58,540 nucleotides of DNA from Pseudomonas capeferrum (GTDB lineage Bacteria; Pseudomonadota; Gammaproteobacteria; Pseudomonadales; Pseudomonadaceae): assembly GCF_000731675.1 (NCBI RefSeq), contig NZ_JMIT01000003.1:920412-978951 (forward strand). Direction: 5' to 3'. A program made the position numbers and the translations under genes. The notes under the pieces were generated by a model. That model was not told the origin of the DNA and ran no database searches. It saw only the letters and a program-made list of their open reading frames with translations. This document shows positions 48,944 through 57,035 of this stretch, one piece after another (position 1 is the stretch's first letter; every line of letters starts with the position of its first letter).

Positions 48944-49166
48944 GATCGTGGACTCCTGGGGATTCTGCTAATCGGACGCTCGCACTGCGCGCCTCGGTAC
49001 TTTTCAACATCCGGTTCTACCAGACTGTTAAGCCAAGCGTATCACGCGCCGGTGTTTCTGGATGTTAATGAACGGCGCGCTCAAAAACTGTGCTGGTGTG
49101 TTTATGATTTTAAATAAACTGTACCTGTTGTGCTGCCAAGTGCTCTAGCACGAGGGTCAGACACAA

Positions 49167-49198
49167 AAAACCCGTTGCAGTCATCTGCAACGGGTTTT
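49167..49198. terminator. Intrinsic terminator downstream of the DUF1127 gene
   Basis: Perfect 14-bp arms AAAACCCGTTGCAG/CTGCAACGGGTTTT around TCAT, with T runs on both strands. It ends the DUF1127 transcript 39 bp beyond its stop. Confidence 0.92.
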
Positions 49199-49236
49199 GG
49201 AATTTGCGGTGCCGGCCGCAGCCGGCAAGCCGGAGC

Positions 49237-49452
49237 TTAGCGCCAGAAAGGCTTGCTCAGCTCTTCGTGACGCTGCGACTCGCTGATACCGGCGTCGGCC
49301 AGCAGGCGGGAGTCCAGGCGAGCCAGTTGACGGCGGCTGGCCATGCGACGCTGCCACAGCAGCAGGGTGGACAGAGCGCGCAGAGGCATTGAAGCGTTGG
49401 ATTGCTGGGCGTTGCTTTCAAAAACCAGACCGGAACTGAGTGTACGTTCCAT
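49237..49452 (-). CDS. DUF1127 small protein
   Basis: A 71-residue protein with the DUF1127 (YjiS-like) C-terminus. Its helical SRRQLARLDSRLLADAGISESQ segment is followed by the conserved ending HEELSKPFWR. The N-terminal 25 residues are variable. DUF1127 proteins have been linked to RNA turnover and to phosphate and carbon metabolism in other bacteria. GGAAGGA precedes ATG 49452. The upstream region carries an unusual cluster of ACAGT/ACTGT pentamers, likely its operator. Confidence 0.88.
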   Translation of the reverse strand: MERTLSSGLVFESNAQQSNASMPLRALSTLLLWQRRMASRRQLARLDSRLLADAGISESQRHEELSKPFWR

Positions 49453-49771
49453 GATGTTTCATCCTTCCGCTTATGGCGGGATTAGGTAGTGATTTAACTG
49501 ATGCCAATGATCCTCCTCTCTTGTCCATAACAGTAGATACAGTTCTGTTGCATTACGATGGTTCAGTTAACTGTGTAATCCTACTGTTGCACTCGAAATA
49601 GGCGCAACTGTACTGGTCTGCACTTTTATGGTGCGTTAATGAGTAGAGAGAGGTTTGTGAAGGCGGGCTTGAAGCGTGATGACCAGTACAGTAGTACAGT
49701 TTATTAGGGCTGCTAGTGGGGCGACCTTGCGTCGCGAAAGGGCTGCTGTGCAGCAGCCCCCTCCCAACCGA
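49453..49771. promoter_or_regulatory. Upstream region of the DUF1127 gene with seven ACAGT/ACTGT pentamers
   Basis: This 319-bp non-coding gap is lower in GC than its surroundings. Pentamers occur at 49530, 49539, 49688 and 49696 (ACAGT) and at 49570, 49583 and 49607 (ACTGT). CAGTTAACTG (49564-49573) is a perfect palindrome. By chance about 0.3 would be expected over this span. The arrangement suggests a multi-site operator for a GntR/MocR-type regulator, but no such gene is adjacent. Confidence 0.5.
49719..49760. repeat. Partial REP element and hairpin after the CoA hydrolase gene
   Basis: GGGGCGACCTTGCGTCGCG at the left matches the REP core with one change. It continues into a perfect 9-bp hairpin, GGGCTGCTG/CAGCAGCCC (49740-49759), 12 bp beyond the acetyl-CoA hydrolase stop. 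Confidence 0.65.
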
Positions 49772-51265
49772 TCAACTGGCGAGCATGCGCCCAGTTTCTT
49801 CCAGGTTTTCGTGCCAGCTCAGCGCCTCGCGCAGAATGTGCGGGGTATGGCCACCCCGTTGGCACGCACGCTCGAAGTAATCGTTAAGCGCTGCGCGGTA
49901 ATCCGGGTGCACACAGTTGTCGATGATCGCCCGGGCGCGCTCGCGTGGCGCCAGGCCGCGCAAGTCTGCCAGGCCCTGCTCGGTGACCAGAATGTCGACA
50001 TCGTGCTCGGTGTGGTCAACGTGGCTGACCATCGGCACCACGCTGGAAATCGCACCCCCCTTGGCAATCGACTTGGTGACGAACACCGCCAGGTGGGCGT
50101 TACGGGCGAAATCGCCAGAACCGCCGATGCCGTTCATCATCCGCGTGCCGCAGACGTGGGTGGAGTTGACGTTGCCGTAGATATCGAACTCCAGTGCGGT
50201 GTTGATACCGATGATGCCTAGGCGACGTACCACCTCGGGGTGGTTGGAGATCTCTTGCGGACGCAGCACCAGCTTGTCCTTGTAACGCTCCAGGTTGCCG
50301 AACACATCCGCATTGCGGCGGGACGACAAGGTAATCGAGCTGCCCGAGGCGAAGCTCAGCTTGCCAGCGTCGATCAGGTCGAAGGTCGAGTCCTGCAGTA
50401 CTTCGGAGTACATGGTCAGGTCTTCGAACGGCGAATCGATCAAACCGCACATCACCGCGTTGGCGATGCTGCCGATACCGGCCTGCAGCGGGCCGAGCTT
50501 GTTGGTCATGCGGCCGGCGTCGACTTCCTTCTTGAGGAAGTTGATCAGGTGGTCGGCGATGCCTTGGGTCTCGTGGTCAGGCGGCAACACGGTGGACGGC
50601 GAGTCCGGCTGGTCGCTGATGACGATACCGACAATCTTGGCCGGGTCGATCGGGATGGCCATGCTGCCGATGCGATCATCGACCTTGACCAACGGGATCG
50701 GTGTGCGGGTCGGGCGGTAGGTCGGGATATAGATGTCGTGCAGGCCTTCGAGGTTGGCGTTGTGCGACAGGTTGATCTCGACGATCACTTGCTTGGCGAA
50801 GATCGCGAAGCTGGCCGAGTTGCCCACCGAGGTGGTCGGCACGATGTGGCCTTGCTCGGTAATGGCCACTGCTTCGATAACCGCGATGTCCGGCAGCTTG
50901 AGCTGCTGGTTGCGCAGTTGTTCGACGGTTTCCGAAAGGTGCTGGTCGATGAACATCACCTGGCCATCGTTGATGGCCTTGCGCAAGGTGCTGTCGACCT
51001 GGAAGGGCATGCGGCGGGCCAGCACGCCGGCCTCGGTCAGCTGCTTGTCCAGGTCATTGCCCAGGCTGGCGCCGGTCATCAAGCTGATTTTCAGTGGCGA
51101 CTGCTTGGCACGTTCGGCCAGGGCATGGGGTACGGCTTTGGCTTCGCCGGCGCGGGTGAAACCGCTCATGCCGACAGTCATGCCGTCCTCGATCAGACCA
51201 GCGGCATCAGCCGCACTCATTACCTTGCTGTGCAGGGAGGACAAGCGGATACGATCACGGTACAT
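49772..51265 (-). CDS. Acetyl-CoA hydrolase / succinate CoA-transferase
   Basis: A 497-residue class I CoA-transferase of the acetyl-CoA hydrolase/transferase family. Landmarks are GMSGFTRAGEAKAVP near the N-terminus, GPLQAGIGSIANAVMCGL, the predicted catalytic-Glu segment LTMYSEVLQDS, and NGIGGSGDFARNAHL. It moves CoA between acetyl-CoA or succinyl-CoA and a carboxylate, or hydrolyses acetyl-CoA. Length fits succinate:acetate CoA-transferase. It is monocistronic, upstream of a REP-type hairpin. A role in C2/C4 overflow is inferred; the neighbouring glutarate genes also use succinyl-CoA but have their own transferase. Confidence 0.9.
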   Translation of the reverse strand: MYRDRIRLSSLHSKVMSAADAAGLIEDGMTVGMSGFTRAGEAKAVPHALAERAKQSPLKISLMTGASLGNDLDKQLTEAGVLARRMPFQVDSTLRKAINDGQVMFIDQHLSETVEQLRNQQLKLPDIAVIEAVAITEQGHIVPTTSVGNSASFAIFAKQVIVEINLSHNANLEGLHDIYIPTYRPTRTPIPLVKVDDRIGSMAIPIDPAKIVGIVISDQPDSPSTVLPPDHETQGIADHLINFLKKEVDAGRMTNKLGPLQAGIGSIANAVMCGLIDSPFEDLTMYSEVLQDSTFDLIDAGKLSFASGSSITLSSRRNADVFGNLERYKDKLVLRPQEISNHPEVVRRLGIIGINTALEFDIYGNVNSTHVCGTRMMNGIGGSGDFARNAHLAVFVTKSIAKGGAISSVVPMVSHVDHTEHDVDILVTEQGLADLRGLAPRERARAIIDNCVHPDYRAALNDYFERACQRGGHTPHILREALSWHENLEETGRMLAS

Positions 51266-51391
51266 GGATTGTTATCTCAGGCTACTGAAGCTACTGGAGC
51301 GCAGTCTAGAGATTTCGCCGGTTGCCGTCCCACGACCATGGTCGTATGAGAAGCCCGGAAGTAGAGCCGTTGATCTGGATCAGGCAAATGC

Positions 51392-51420
51392 AAAAAGCCC
51401 CGCAGATTTCTCGGCGGGGC
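51392..51420 (-). terminator. Intrinsic terminator of the pnt operon
   Basis: On the minus strand, GCCCCGC/GCGGGGC with a 10-nt loop, followed by five Ts (51392-51396), 34 bp after the pntB stop. Confidence 0.88.
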
Positions 51421-51453
51421 TTCTTATATAGCGCACGGTTTACCGCGGTGGGG

Positions 51454-52890
51454 TTATTCCACTGCTTTGACCATATCCTCGATTACCTTCTTGGCATCAC
51501 CGAATACCATCATGGTCTTGTCCAGGTAGAACAGTTCGTTGTCCAGGCCTGCATAGCCACTGGCCATGGAGCGCTTGTTGACGATGATGGTCTTGGCCTT
51601 GAACGCCTCAAGGATCGGCATGCCGGCAATCGGCGATTTGGGGTCGTTCTTCGCTGCCGGGTTGACCACGTCGTTGGCGCCCAGCACCAGTACCACATCG
51701 GCCTGGCCGAACTCGGCGTTGATGTCGTCCATCTCGAACACCTGGTCGTAAGGCACTTCGGCTTCGGCCAGCAGCACGTTCATGTGCCCTGGCATACGGC
51801 CTGCCACCGGGTGGATCGCGTACTTCACAGTCACGCCGTTGTGGGTCAGCTTCTCGGTCAGTTCTTTCAGCGCGTGCTGGGCACGGGCAACCGCCAGGCC
51901 GTAGCCAGGCACGATGATCACCGTGTCGGCATTGCTGAGCAGGAAGGTGGCGTCGTCGGCCGAGCCGGATTTTACCGGGCGAGCTTCCTGGGCCCCCGCT
52001 GGGCCTGCAACATCCGTCGCGCCACCGAAGCCGCCGAGGATGACGTTGAAGAACGAACGGTTCATCGCCTTGCACATGATGTACGAGAGGATCGCACCGC
52101 TGGAGCCGACCAGTGAGCCTGCAATGATCAGCATCGAGTTGTTCAGCGAGAAGCCGATACCCGCAGCGGCCCAGCCCGAATAGCTGTTGAGCATCGACAC
52201 CACCACCGGCATGTCCGCGCCACCGATCGGGATAATGATCAGTACGCCCATGATGAAGGCCAGGGCCAGCATCAGGGTGAAGGCACTGTAATGGCCGGTG
52301 AAGGTGAACAGCAGGCCAAGGGCGATGGTGGTCAGGCCAAGGATCAGGTTCAGCTTGTGCTGGCCGGTGAACTGTACCGGTGCGCCCTGGAACAGGCGGA
52401 ACTTGTACTTGCCCGACAGCTTGCCGAAGGCGATGACCGAACCCGAGAAGGTGATGGCACCAATGGCTGCACCGAGGAACAGCTCCAGGCGGTTGCCGGT
52501 GGGGATCGGGTCGCTGATGGCGGCGACGATGCCCATCGACTGGGGCTCAAGCACGGCGGCAATGGCGATGAATACCGCAGCCAGGCCGATCATGCTGTGC
52601 ATGAAGGCGACCAGCTCCGGCATCTTGGTCATCTCGACACGCTTGGCCATGACCGAGCCAGCGGTGCCGCCGACCAGCAGGCCGACGATCACATAGCCGA
52701 TGCCGGCGGTGGCAAGCTCTGCGCCCAGCTTATAGATGAGGCCAACGGTGGTGATGATGGCTAAGCCCATGCCGATCATGCCGAACAGGTTGCCGCGGCG
52801 TGACGTGGTCGGGTGCGAAAGGCCCTTGAGCGCCTGGATGAAGCAGATCGAGGCGACCAGGTAGAGAAGCGTTACCAGATTCATGCTCAT
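51454..52890 (-). CDS. pntB: Proton-translocating NAD(P) transhydrogenase, beta subunit
   Basis: A 478-residue protein. About nine transmembrane helices (residues 1-270) form half of the proton channel. The C-terminal soluble domain III binds NADP(H): VIIVPGYGLAVARAQHAL is the dinucleotide fold, followed by HPVAGRMPGHMNVLLAEA and VVLVLGANDVVNPAA. It couples hydride transfer between NADH and NADP+ to proton entry. It is preceded by pntAB with a 2-bp gap. The enzyme supplies NADPH for biosynthesis and stress defence. Confidence 0.95.
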   Translation of the reverse strand: MSMNLVTLLYLVASICFIQALKGLSHPTTSRRGNLFGMIGMGLAIITTVGLIYKLGAELATAGIGYVIVGLLVGGTAGSVMAKRVEMTKMPELVAFMHSMIGLAAVFIAIAAVLEPQSMGIVAAISDPIPTGNRLELFLGAAIGAITFSGSVIAFGKLSGKYKFRLFQGAPVQFTGQHKLNLILGLTTIALGLLFTFTGHYSAFTLMLALAFIMGVLIIIPIGGADMPVVVSMLNSYSGWAAAGIGFSLNNSMLIIAGSLVGSSGAILSYIMCKAMNRSFFNVILGGFGGATDVAGPAGAQEARPVKSGSADDATFLLSNADTVIIVPGYGLAVARAQHALKELTEKLTHNGVTVKYAIHPVAGRMPGHMNVLLAEAEVPYDQVFEMDDINAEFGQADVVLVLGANDVVNPAAKNDPKSPIAGMPILEAFKAKTIIVNKRSMASGYAGLDNELFYLDKTMMVFGDAKKVIEDMVKAVE

Positions 52891-52892
52891 GC

Positions 52893-53207
52893 TTACTTCT
52901 TCGCCTCGTTCTTGGCTTTCTTCTTGAACATCTCAAGCATGCGACGGGTGACCAGGAAGCCACCGAACACGTTGACTGCGGCCAAGGCCACGGCGAGCGT
53001 ACCCATCACCTTGCCGGCCGGTGTCACGGTCAGCGCGGCGGCCAGCATGGCGCCGACGATGACGATGGCGGAGATGGCGTTGGTGACCGCCATCAGCGGC
53101 GTGTGCAATGCCGGGGTAACGTTCCACACGACGTGGTAGCCCACATAGATGGCCAGCACGAAGATGATCAGGTTGTAGATGCCATGGGAAATCAGCATGT
53201 CTTCCAT
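52893..53207 (-). CDS. pntAB: NAD(P) transhydrogenase, alpha subunit part 2
   Basis: A 104-residue membrane protein with three transmembrane helices. They include VVWNVTPALHTPLMAVTNAISAIVIVGAML in the middle and NVFGGFLVTRRMLEMF near the end. It supplies the domain II helices of the alpha side in split transhydrogenases. ATG 53207 (MEDMLISHGIYNLI) is chosen over a longer frame into the neighbouring gene. The gap to pntAA is 11 bp, as expected for an operon. Confidence 0.94.
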   Translation of the reverse strand: MEDMLISHGIYNLIIFVLAIYVGYHVVWNVTPALHTPLMAVTNAISAIVIVGAMLAAALTVTPAGKVMGTLAVALAAVNVFGGFLVTRRMLEMFKKKAKNEAKK

Positions 53208-53218
53208 TGTCGTGCTCC

Positions 53219-54340
53219 TTAGCCGTTCTTGCGGACGACTTGCCCGTCGCGGCACATGAGACAGGCCGCGACGATATCGTCTTCGAGGTTGATGACCAGC
53301 GCGTTGTCCTTGTCGAACAACAGCTTCATGAAGTCCAGCAGGTTGCGTGCGTACAGCGCCGACGCATCGGCCCCCACCTGGGCTGGCAGGTTGGTGGGGC
53401 CGACGATGGTCACGCCGTTTTCCAGCACCACCTGGTCGGCAACGGTCAGCGGGCAGTTGCCGCCTTGGGCTGCCGCCAGGTCGATGACCACCGAGCCCGG
53501 CTTCATTTGCGCGACGGTTTCAGCGCTGAGCAGGGTTGGCGCCTTGCGGCCCGGGATCAGTGCCGTGGTGATGACGATATCGGCCTGCTTGGCGCGCTCG
53601 TGTACGGCCTGGGCCTGGCGCTGCATCCAGCTGGCCGGCATCGGCCGCGCATAGCCACCCACGCCTTCGGCGCACTCACGCTCCTCGTCGGTTTCGTAAG
53701 GCACATCGATGAACTTGGCGCCCAGCGATTCGATCTGCTCCTTGACGGCGGGGCGCACATCCGAGGCCTCGATCACGGCGCCCATGCGCTTGGCCGTGGC
53801 AATGGCCTGCAGCCCTGCAACGCCGGCGCCCAGAATCAGCACGCGGGCAGCCTTAACGGTGCCGGCAGCGGTCATCAGCATGGGCATGAAGCGCGGGTAG
53901 TAGTGAGCGGCCAGCAGCACTGCCTTGTAACCGGCGATGTTGGCCTGCGACGACAGTACGTCGAGGCTTTGCGCACGTGAGGTACGTGGCGCTGCTTCCA
54001 GGGCGAAGGCAGTGATGCCGCGGTCGGCCATCTTGCCGATCAGTTCGCCGTTGAACGGGTTGAGCATCCCCACCAGCAGGCTGCCACTGCTGATCAGCGC
54101 GAGCTCCTGATCATTGGGCGCGACCACTTTGAGTACGAGTTGCGCGCCATAGGCGTCGGCGGCGCTTCCCAGGGAGGCGCCCACGGCCTCATAGGCACTG
54201 TCCGGAATGCTGGCGTTTAGCCCTGCCCCCCGTTGGACGGTGACCTGATGGCCTTGAGCAACCAGTTTTTTGATGGTTTCAGGGGTCGCGGCGACCCTTG
54301 TCTCACCCGTCTGCGTCTCGAGAGGAACACCAATGTGCAC
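53219..54340 (-). CDS. pntAA: NAD(P) transhydrogenase, alpha subunit part 1
   Basis: A 373-residue soluble NAD(H)-binding domain I, resembling alanine dehydrogenase. It has HIGVPLETQTGETRVAATPETIKKL at the start, LILGAGVAGLQAIATAKRMGAVIEASDVRPAVKEQIESLGAKF (Rossmann fold) and TTALIPGRKAPTLLSAETVAQMKPGSVVIDLAAAQGGNCP. GTG 54340 is the start: AGGAGA lies seven bases upstream and the length then matches the family. The upstream in-frame codons are unsupported. It is the first gene of the pnt operon. Confidence 0.95.
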   Translation of the reverse strand: MHIGVPLETQTGETRVAATPETIKKLVAQGHQVTVQRGAGLNASIPDSAYEAVGASLGSAADAYGAQLVLKVVAPNDQELALISSGSLLVGMLNPFNGELIGKMADRGITAFALEAAPRTSRAQSLDVLSSQANIAGYKAVLLAAHYYPRFMPMLMTAAGTVKAARVLILGAGVAGLQAIATAKRMGAVIEASDVRPAVKEQIESLGAKFIDVPYETDEERECAEGVGGYARPMPASWMQRQAQAVHERAKQADIVITTALIPGRKAPTLLSAETVAQMKPGSVVIDLAAAQGGNCPLTVADQVVLENGVTIVGPTNLPAQVGADASALYARNLLDFMKLLFDKDNALVINLEDDIVAACLMCRDGQVVRKNG

Positions 54341-54776
54341 GACTTTATCTCCTGCGGTGACCTTTTGTCTTTGTGGAAGCCAGCGTACTTCGGGTGGTGC
54401 GCTGGTGCGGTCGTTGAGCGTCAACCCGCCGAGTCCTAGGCGGGCCAGGCATTTTGCAGATGAACCCGGGGGCCTACAACCGGTTATGGAGCGAAACGAA
54501 GTTAAAACTACAAGTCACCCTGTGACCGTATGTCGCAAGCCTACCGTCGCAGCCCGTCAAACATGGGCTATTGGGAGATTAGGAGAAAAAATCAAAAAAA
54601 ATGGCCCTAATTCGCTTACGACTTGCTGAATGTCGCAATTTCGCCCTGAAAGCCGCGTAGTCAGAAGGCTTAAAGGGGATTTTCAGGCTTGCATAACAGT
54701 TTACGTATATGCGACAAATACATATATCTGTAGGTGTTTAAAATAATTGACTACGGGGTCAGGTTGCACCGTATTC
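54341..54776. other. Non-coding gap with pnt promoter region
   Basis: 436 bp between the pntAA start and the gcdR stop. There is no convincing gene. It is AT-rich in its right half, with an inverted repeat TATATG/CATATA (54706-54711 and 54721-54726). The pnt promoter should lie in the left half on the minus strand, but I could not assign it. Confidence 0.5.
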
Positions 54777-55676
54777 CTACGTTGACGCCGTGTATTGCTT
54801 GGCTTGTGCCACCAGCCAGTCGCGGAAGGCGCGCAGCGAAGCGGACTCAACCTTGCGCTCGGGAATCATCAGATAGTAGGCCTTGTCGCTGCTCAGGGCA
54901 TGCCTGTTAGCGACCACCAACCTACCCTCCTGCAACTCACGCTGGATCAGGAAGGGTGGGATCAGCGCGACGCCCATGTCGTGCATCGCCGCCTGTGCGA
55001 GCATGGAGAATAGTTCATAGCGTGGGCCTGTCATGTCGCGCTCCACGTTCATGCCCAGGCTGGCGAACCACTGTCGCCAGGCATACGGGCGTGTGGTCTG
55101 CTGCAGCAAGGGCAGTTGCGCAATGCGCCGGGCGTCGAGCATGCCCTGCCCGTCCAGCATGGCCGGGCTGCACACGGGTACAGGGTTCTCGCCCATCAGC
55201 CGGTGCGACTGGGTGCCTGACCAGTCGGCATCACCGAAATAGATGGCGGCATCAAAGGCGGTGTCGGCAAACAGGAACGGGCGGGTGCGGTTGGTCAGGT
55301 TGACGGTGACGTCCGGGTGGCCCTGCTGGAAGTCCTTGAGCCTGGGCAGCAGCCATTGGGTGCCAAAGGTCGGCACCACGGCCAGTTCGATCACGTTGGC
55401 GCCTTGCTGGCGCATCACTGACAGGGTGTCGCGCTCAACGGCATCCAGCTGCGCGGCGACCTGGCGACTATAAGACAGGCCCGCCTCGGTCAGCTTTACC
55501 CCACGCCGTGAGCGACGAAACAGTTCGACATTAAGGAAGGCCTCCAGGCCACCGATCTGCCGACAAACGGCGCCCTGGGTCAGCGCAAGCTCTTGCGCAG
55601 CCTTGGTAAAGCTCTCGTTACGCGCCGCCGCCTCGAAGCAGACCAGGGCGGCGGTACTGGGGATCTTGCGGCGCAT
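54777..55676 (-). CDS. gcdR: LysR-type regulator of glutarate catabolism GcdR
   Basis: A 299-residue LysR-family regulator. The N-terminal HTH is PSTAALVCFEAAARNESFTKAAQELALTQGAVCRQIGGLEAFL. The co-inducer domain follows from about residue 90. ATG 55676 (MRRKIPSTAAL) is the start. It is divergent from gcdH-gcdG across 163 bp that contain the perfect palindrome GTGATAAATTATCAC. LysR-type GcdR next to gcdH activates glutarate/lysine degradation in P. putida; glutarate is the presumed inducer. Confidence 0.88.
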   Translation of the reverse strand: MRRKIPSTAALVCFEAAARNESFTKAAQELALTQGAVCRQIGGLEAFLNVELFRRSRRGVKLTEAGLSYSRQVAAQLDAVERDTLSVMRQQGANVIELAVVPTFGTQWLLPRLKDFQQGHPDVTVNLTNRTRPFLFADTAFDAAIYFGDADWSGTQSHRLMGENPVPVCSPAMLDGQGMLDARRIAQLPLLQQTTRPYAWRQWFASLGMNVERDMTGPRYELFSMLAQAAMHDMGVALIPPFLIQRELQEGRLVVANRHALSSDKAYYLMIPERKVESASLRAFRDWLVAQAKQYTAST

Positions 55677-55730
55677 GTACGTCAACCTCACTTGTAAGGC
55701 TGTCAATGTGGCGTTTTGCCGATTTACGGA

Positions 55731-55745
55731 GTGATAAATTATCAC
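55731..55745. promoter_or_regulatory. Candidate GcdR operator
   Basis: GTGATAAATTATCAC has 7-bp perfect arms around a single base and contains a T-N11-A LysR box (55732-55744). It lies between gcdR and gcdH, 55 bp from the gcdR start and 95 bp from the gcdH start, as expected for an activator and autoregulator. Confidence 0.65.
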
Positions 55746-55839
55746 TAATCCGTGCGCAATCCTCGTTTGTCCCGGCAGCCGATCAGGCCTAGGCTCAAGG
55801 GCACAAGAATTTGCTCTCTCTATATCGAGGATTTCGCTC

Positions 55840-57021
55840 ATGGCCGGTAAAGCAAGCTTCAACTGGATCGATCCGCTGTTGCTGGATCAGCAGCTCACTG
55901 AAGAAGAGCGCATGGTGCGTGACAGCGCTTATCAGTTTGCCCAGGACAAGCTGGCGCCGCGCGTGCTCGAGGCCTTCCGCCATGAGCGAACCGACCCAGC
56001 AATCTTCCGCGAGATGGGCGAAATCGGTTTGCTGGGTGCGACCATTCCCGAACAGTACGGCGGCAGCGGCCTGAATTATGTGTGCTACGGGTTGATTGCA
56101 CGCGAGGTAGAGCGCATCGACTCGGGCTATCGCTCAATGATGAGCGTGCAGTCTTCCCTGGTGATGGTGCCGATCAACGAATTTGGCACCGAGGCGCAGA
56201 AGCAGAAGTACCTCCCCAAACTGGCCAGTGGTGAATGGATCGGCTGCTTTGGCCTGACCGAGCCTAACCATGGCTCCGACCCGGGTTCGATGATCACCCG
56301 TGCCCGGAAGGTCGACGGTGGCTACCGCCTGACCGGCAGCAAGATGTGGATTACCAACAGCCCGATCGCCGATGTGTTCGTGGTCTGGGGCAAGGATGAC
56401 GCGGGCGACATCCGCGGCTTCGTGCTGGAAAAGGGCTGGGAAGGCCTCAGTGCCCCGGCGATCCATGGCAAGGTCGGCCTGCGCGCCTCGATCACCGGCG
56501 AAATCGTGATGGACAACGTATTCGTGCCTGAAGAGAACATCTTCCCGGACGTGCGTGGCCTCAAGGGCCCGTTCACCTGCTTGAACTCGGCGCGCTATGG
56601 CATTTCCTGGGGGGCATTGGGCGCCGCCGAGGCCTGCTGGCATACCGCGCGTCAATACACCCTGGACCGTCAGCAGTTCGGCCGCCCGCTTGCAGCCAAC
56701 CAGTTGATCCAGAAAAAGCTCGCCGACATGCAGACCGAAATCACCTTGGCACTGCAGGGCTGCCTGCGCCTGGGGCGTATGAAGGATGAAGGCACGGCGG
56801 CTGTCGAGATCACTTCGATCATGAAGCGCAACTCGTGCGGTAAGGCCCTGGATATCGCCCGCATGGCGCGCGACATGCTCGGGGGTAATGGCATTTCCGA
56901 CGAGTTCGGTGTGGCCCGCCACCTGGTTAACCTCGAGGTGGTCAACACCTATGAGGGTACCCATGACGTGCATGCGCTGATCCTGGGGCGTGCACAGACC
57001 GGCATCCAGGCCTTCTATTAA
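55840..57021 (+). CDS. gcdH: Glutaryl-CoA dehydrogenase
   Basis: A 393-residue flavoprotein of the acyl-CoA dehydrogenase fold. It has SGLNYVCYGLIAREVERIDSGYRSMMSVQSSLVM, WIGCFGLTEPNHGSDPGSM, MWITNSPIADVFVVW, and the C-terminal catalytic Glu in NTYEGTHDVHALILGR. It converts glutaryl-CoA to crotonyl-CoA with CO2 release, the committed step in lysine and glutarate breakdown. It is followed 14 bp later by gcdG and controlled by divergent gcdR. Confidence 0.95.
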   Translation: MAGKASFNWIDPLLLDQQLTEEERMVRDSAYQFAQDKLAPRVLEAFRHERTDPAIFREMGEIGLLGATIPEQYGGSGLNYVCYGLIAREVERIDSGYRSMMSVQSSLVMVPINEFGTEAQKQKYLPKLASGEWIGCFGLTEPNHGSDPGSMITRARKVDGGYRLTGSKMWITNSPIADVFVVWGKDDAGDIRGFVLEKGWEGLSAPAIHGKVGLRASITGEIVMDNVFVPEENIFPDVRGLKGPFTCLNSARYGISWGALGAAEACWHTARQYTLDRQQFGRPLAANQLIQKKLADMQTEITLALQGCLRLGRMKDEGTAAVEITSIMKRNSCGKALDIARMARDMLGGNGISDEFGVARHLVNLEVVNTYEGTHDVHALILGRAQTGIQAFY

Positions 57022-57035
57022 TAAGGAGCCAGCCC

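Noticed and set aside
54270..54629. 119-codon plus-strand frame upstream of pntAA
   Set aside because: It begins inside pntAA on the opposite strand, has no ribosome-binding site and shows low-complexity composition.
55799..55814. GGGCAC...TTTGC resembling a sigma54 promoter before gcdH
   Set aside because: The gap between the GG and GC elements is one base too long for sigma54, and a LysR regulator with a good operator already explains control.
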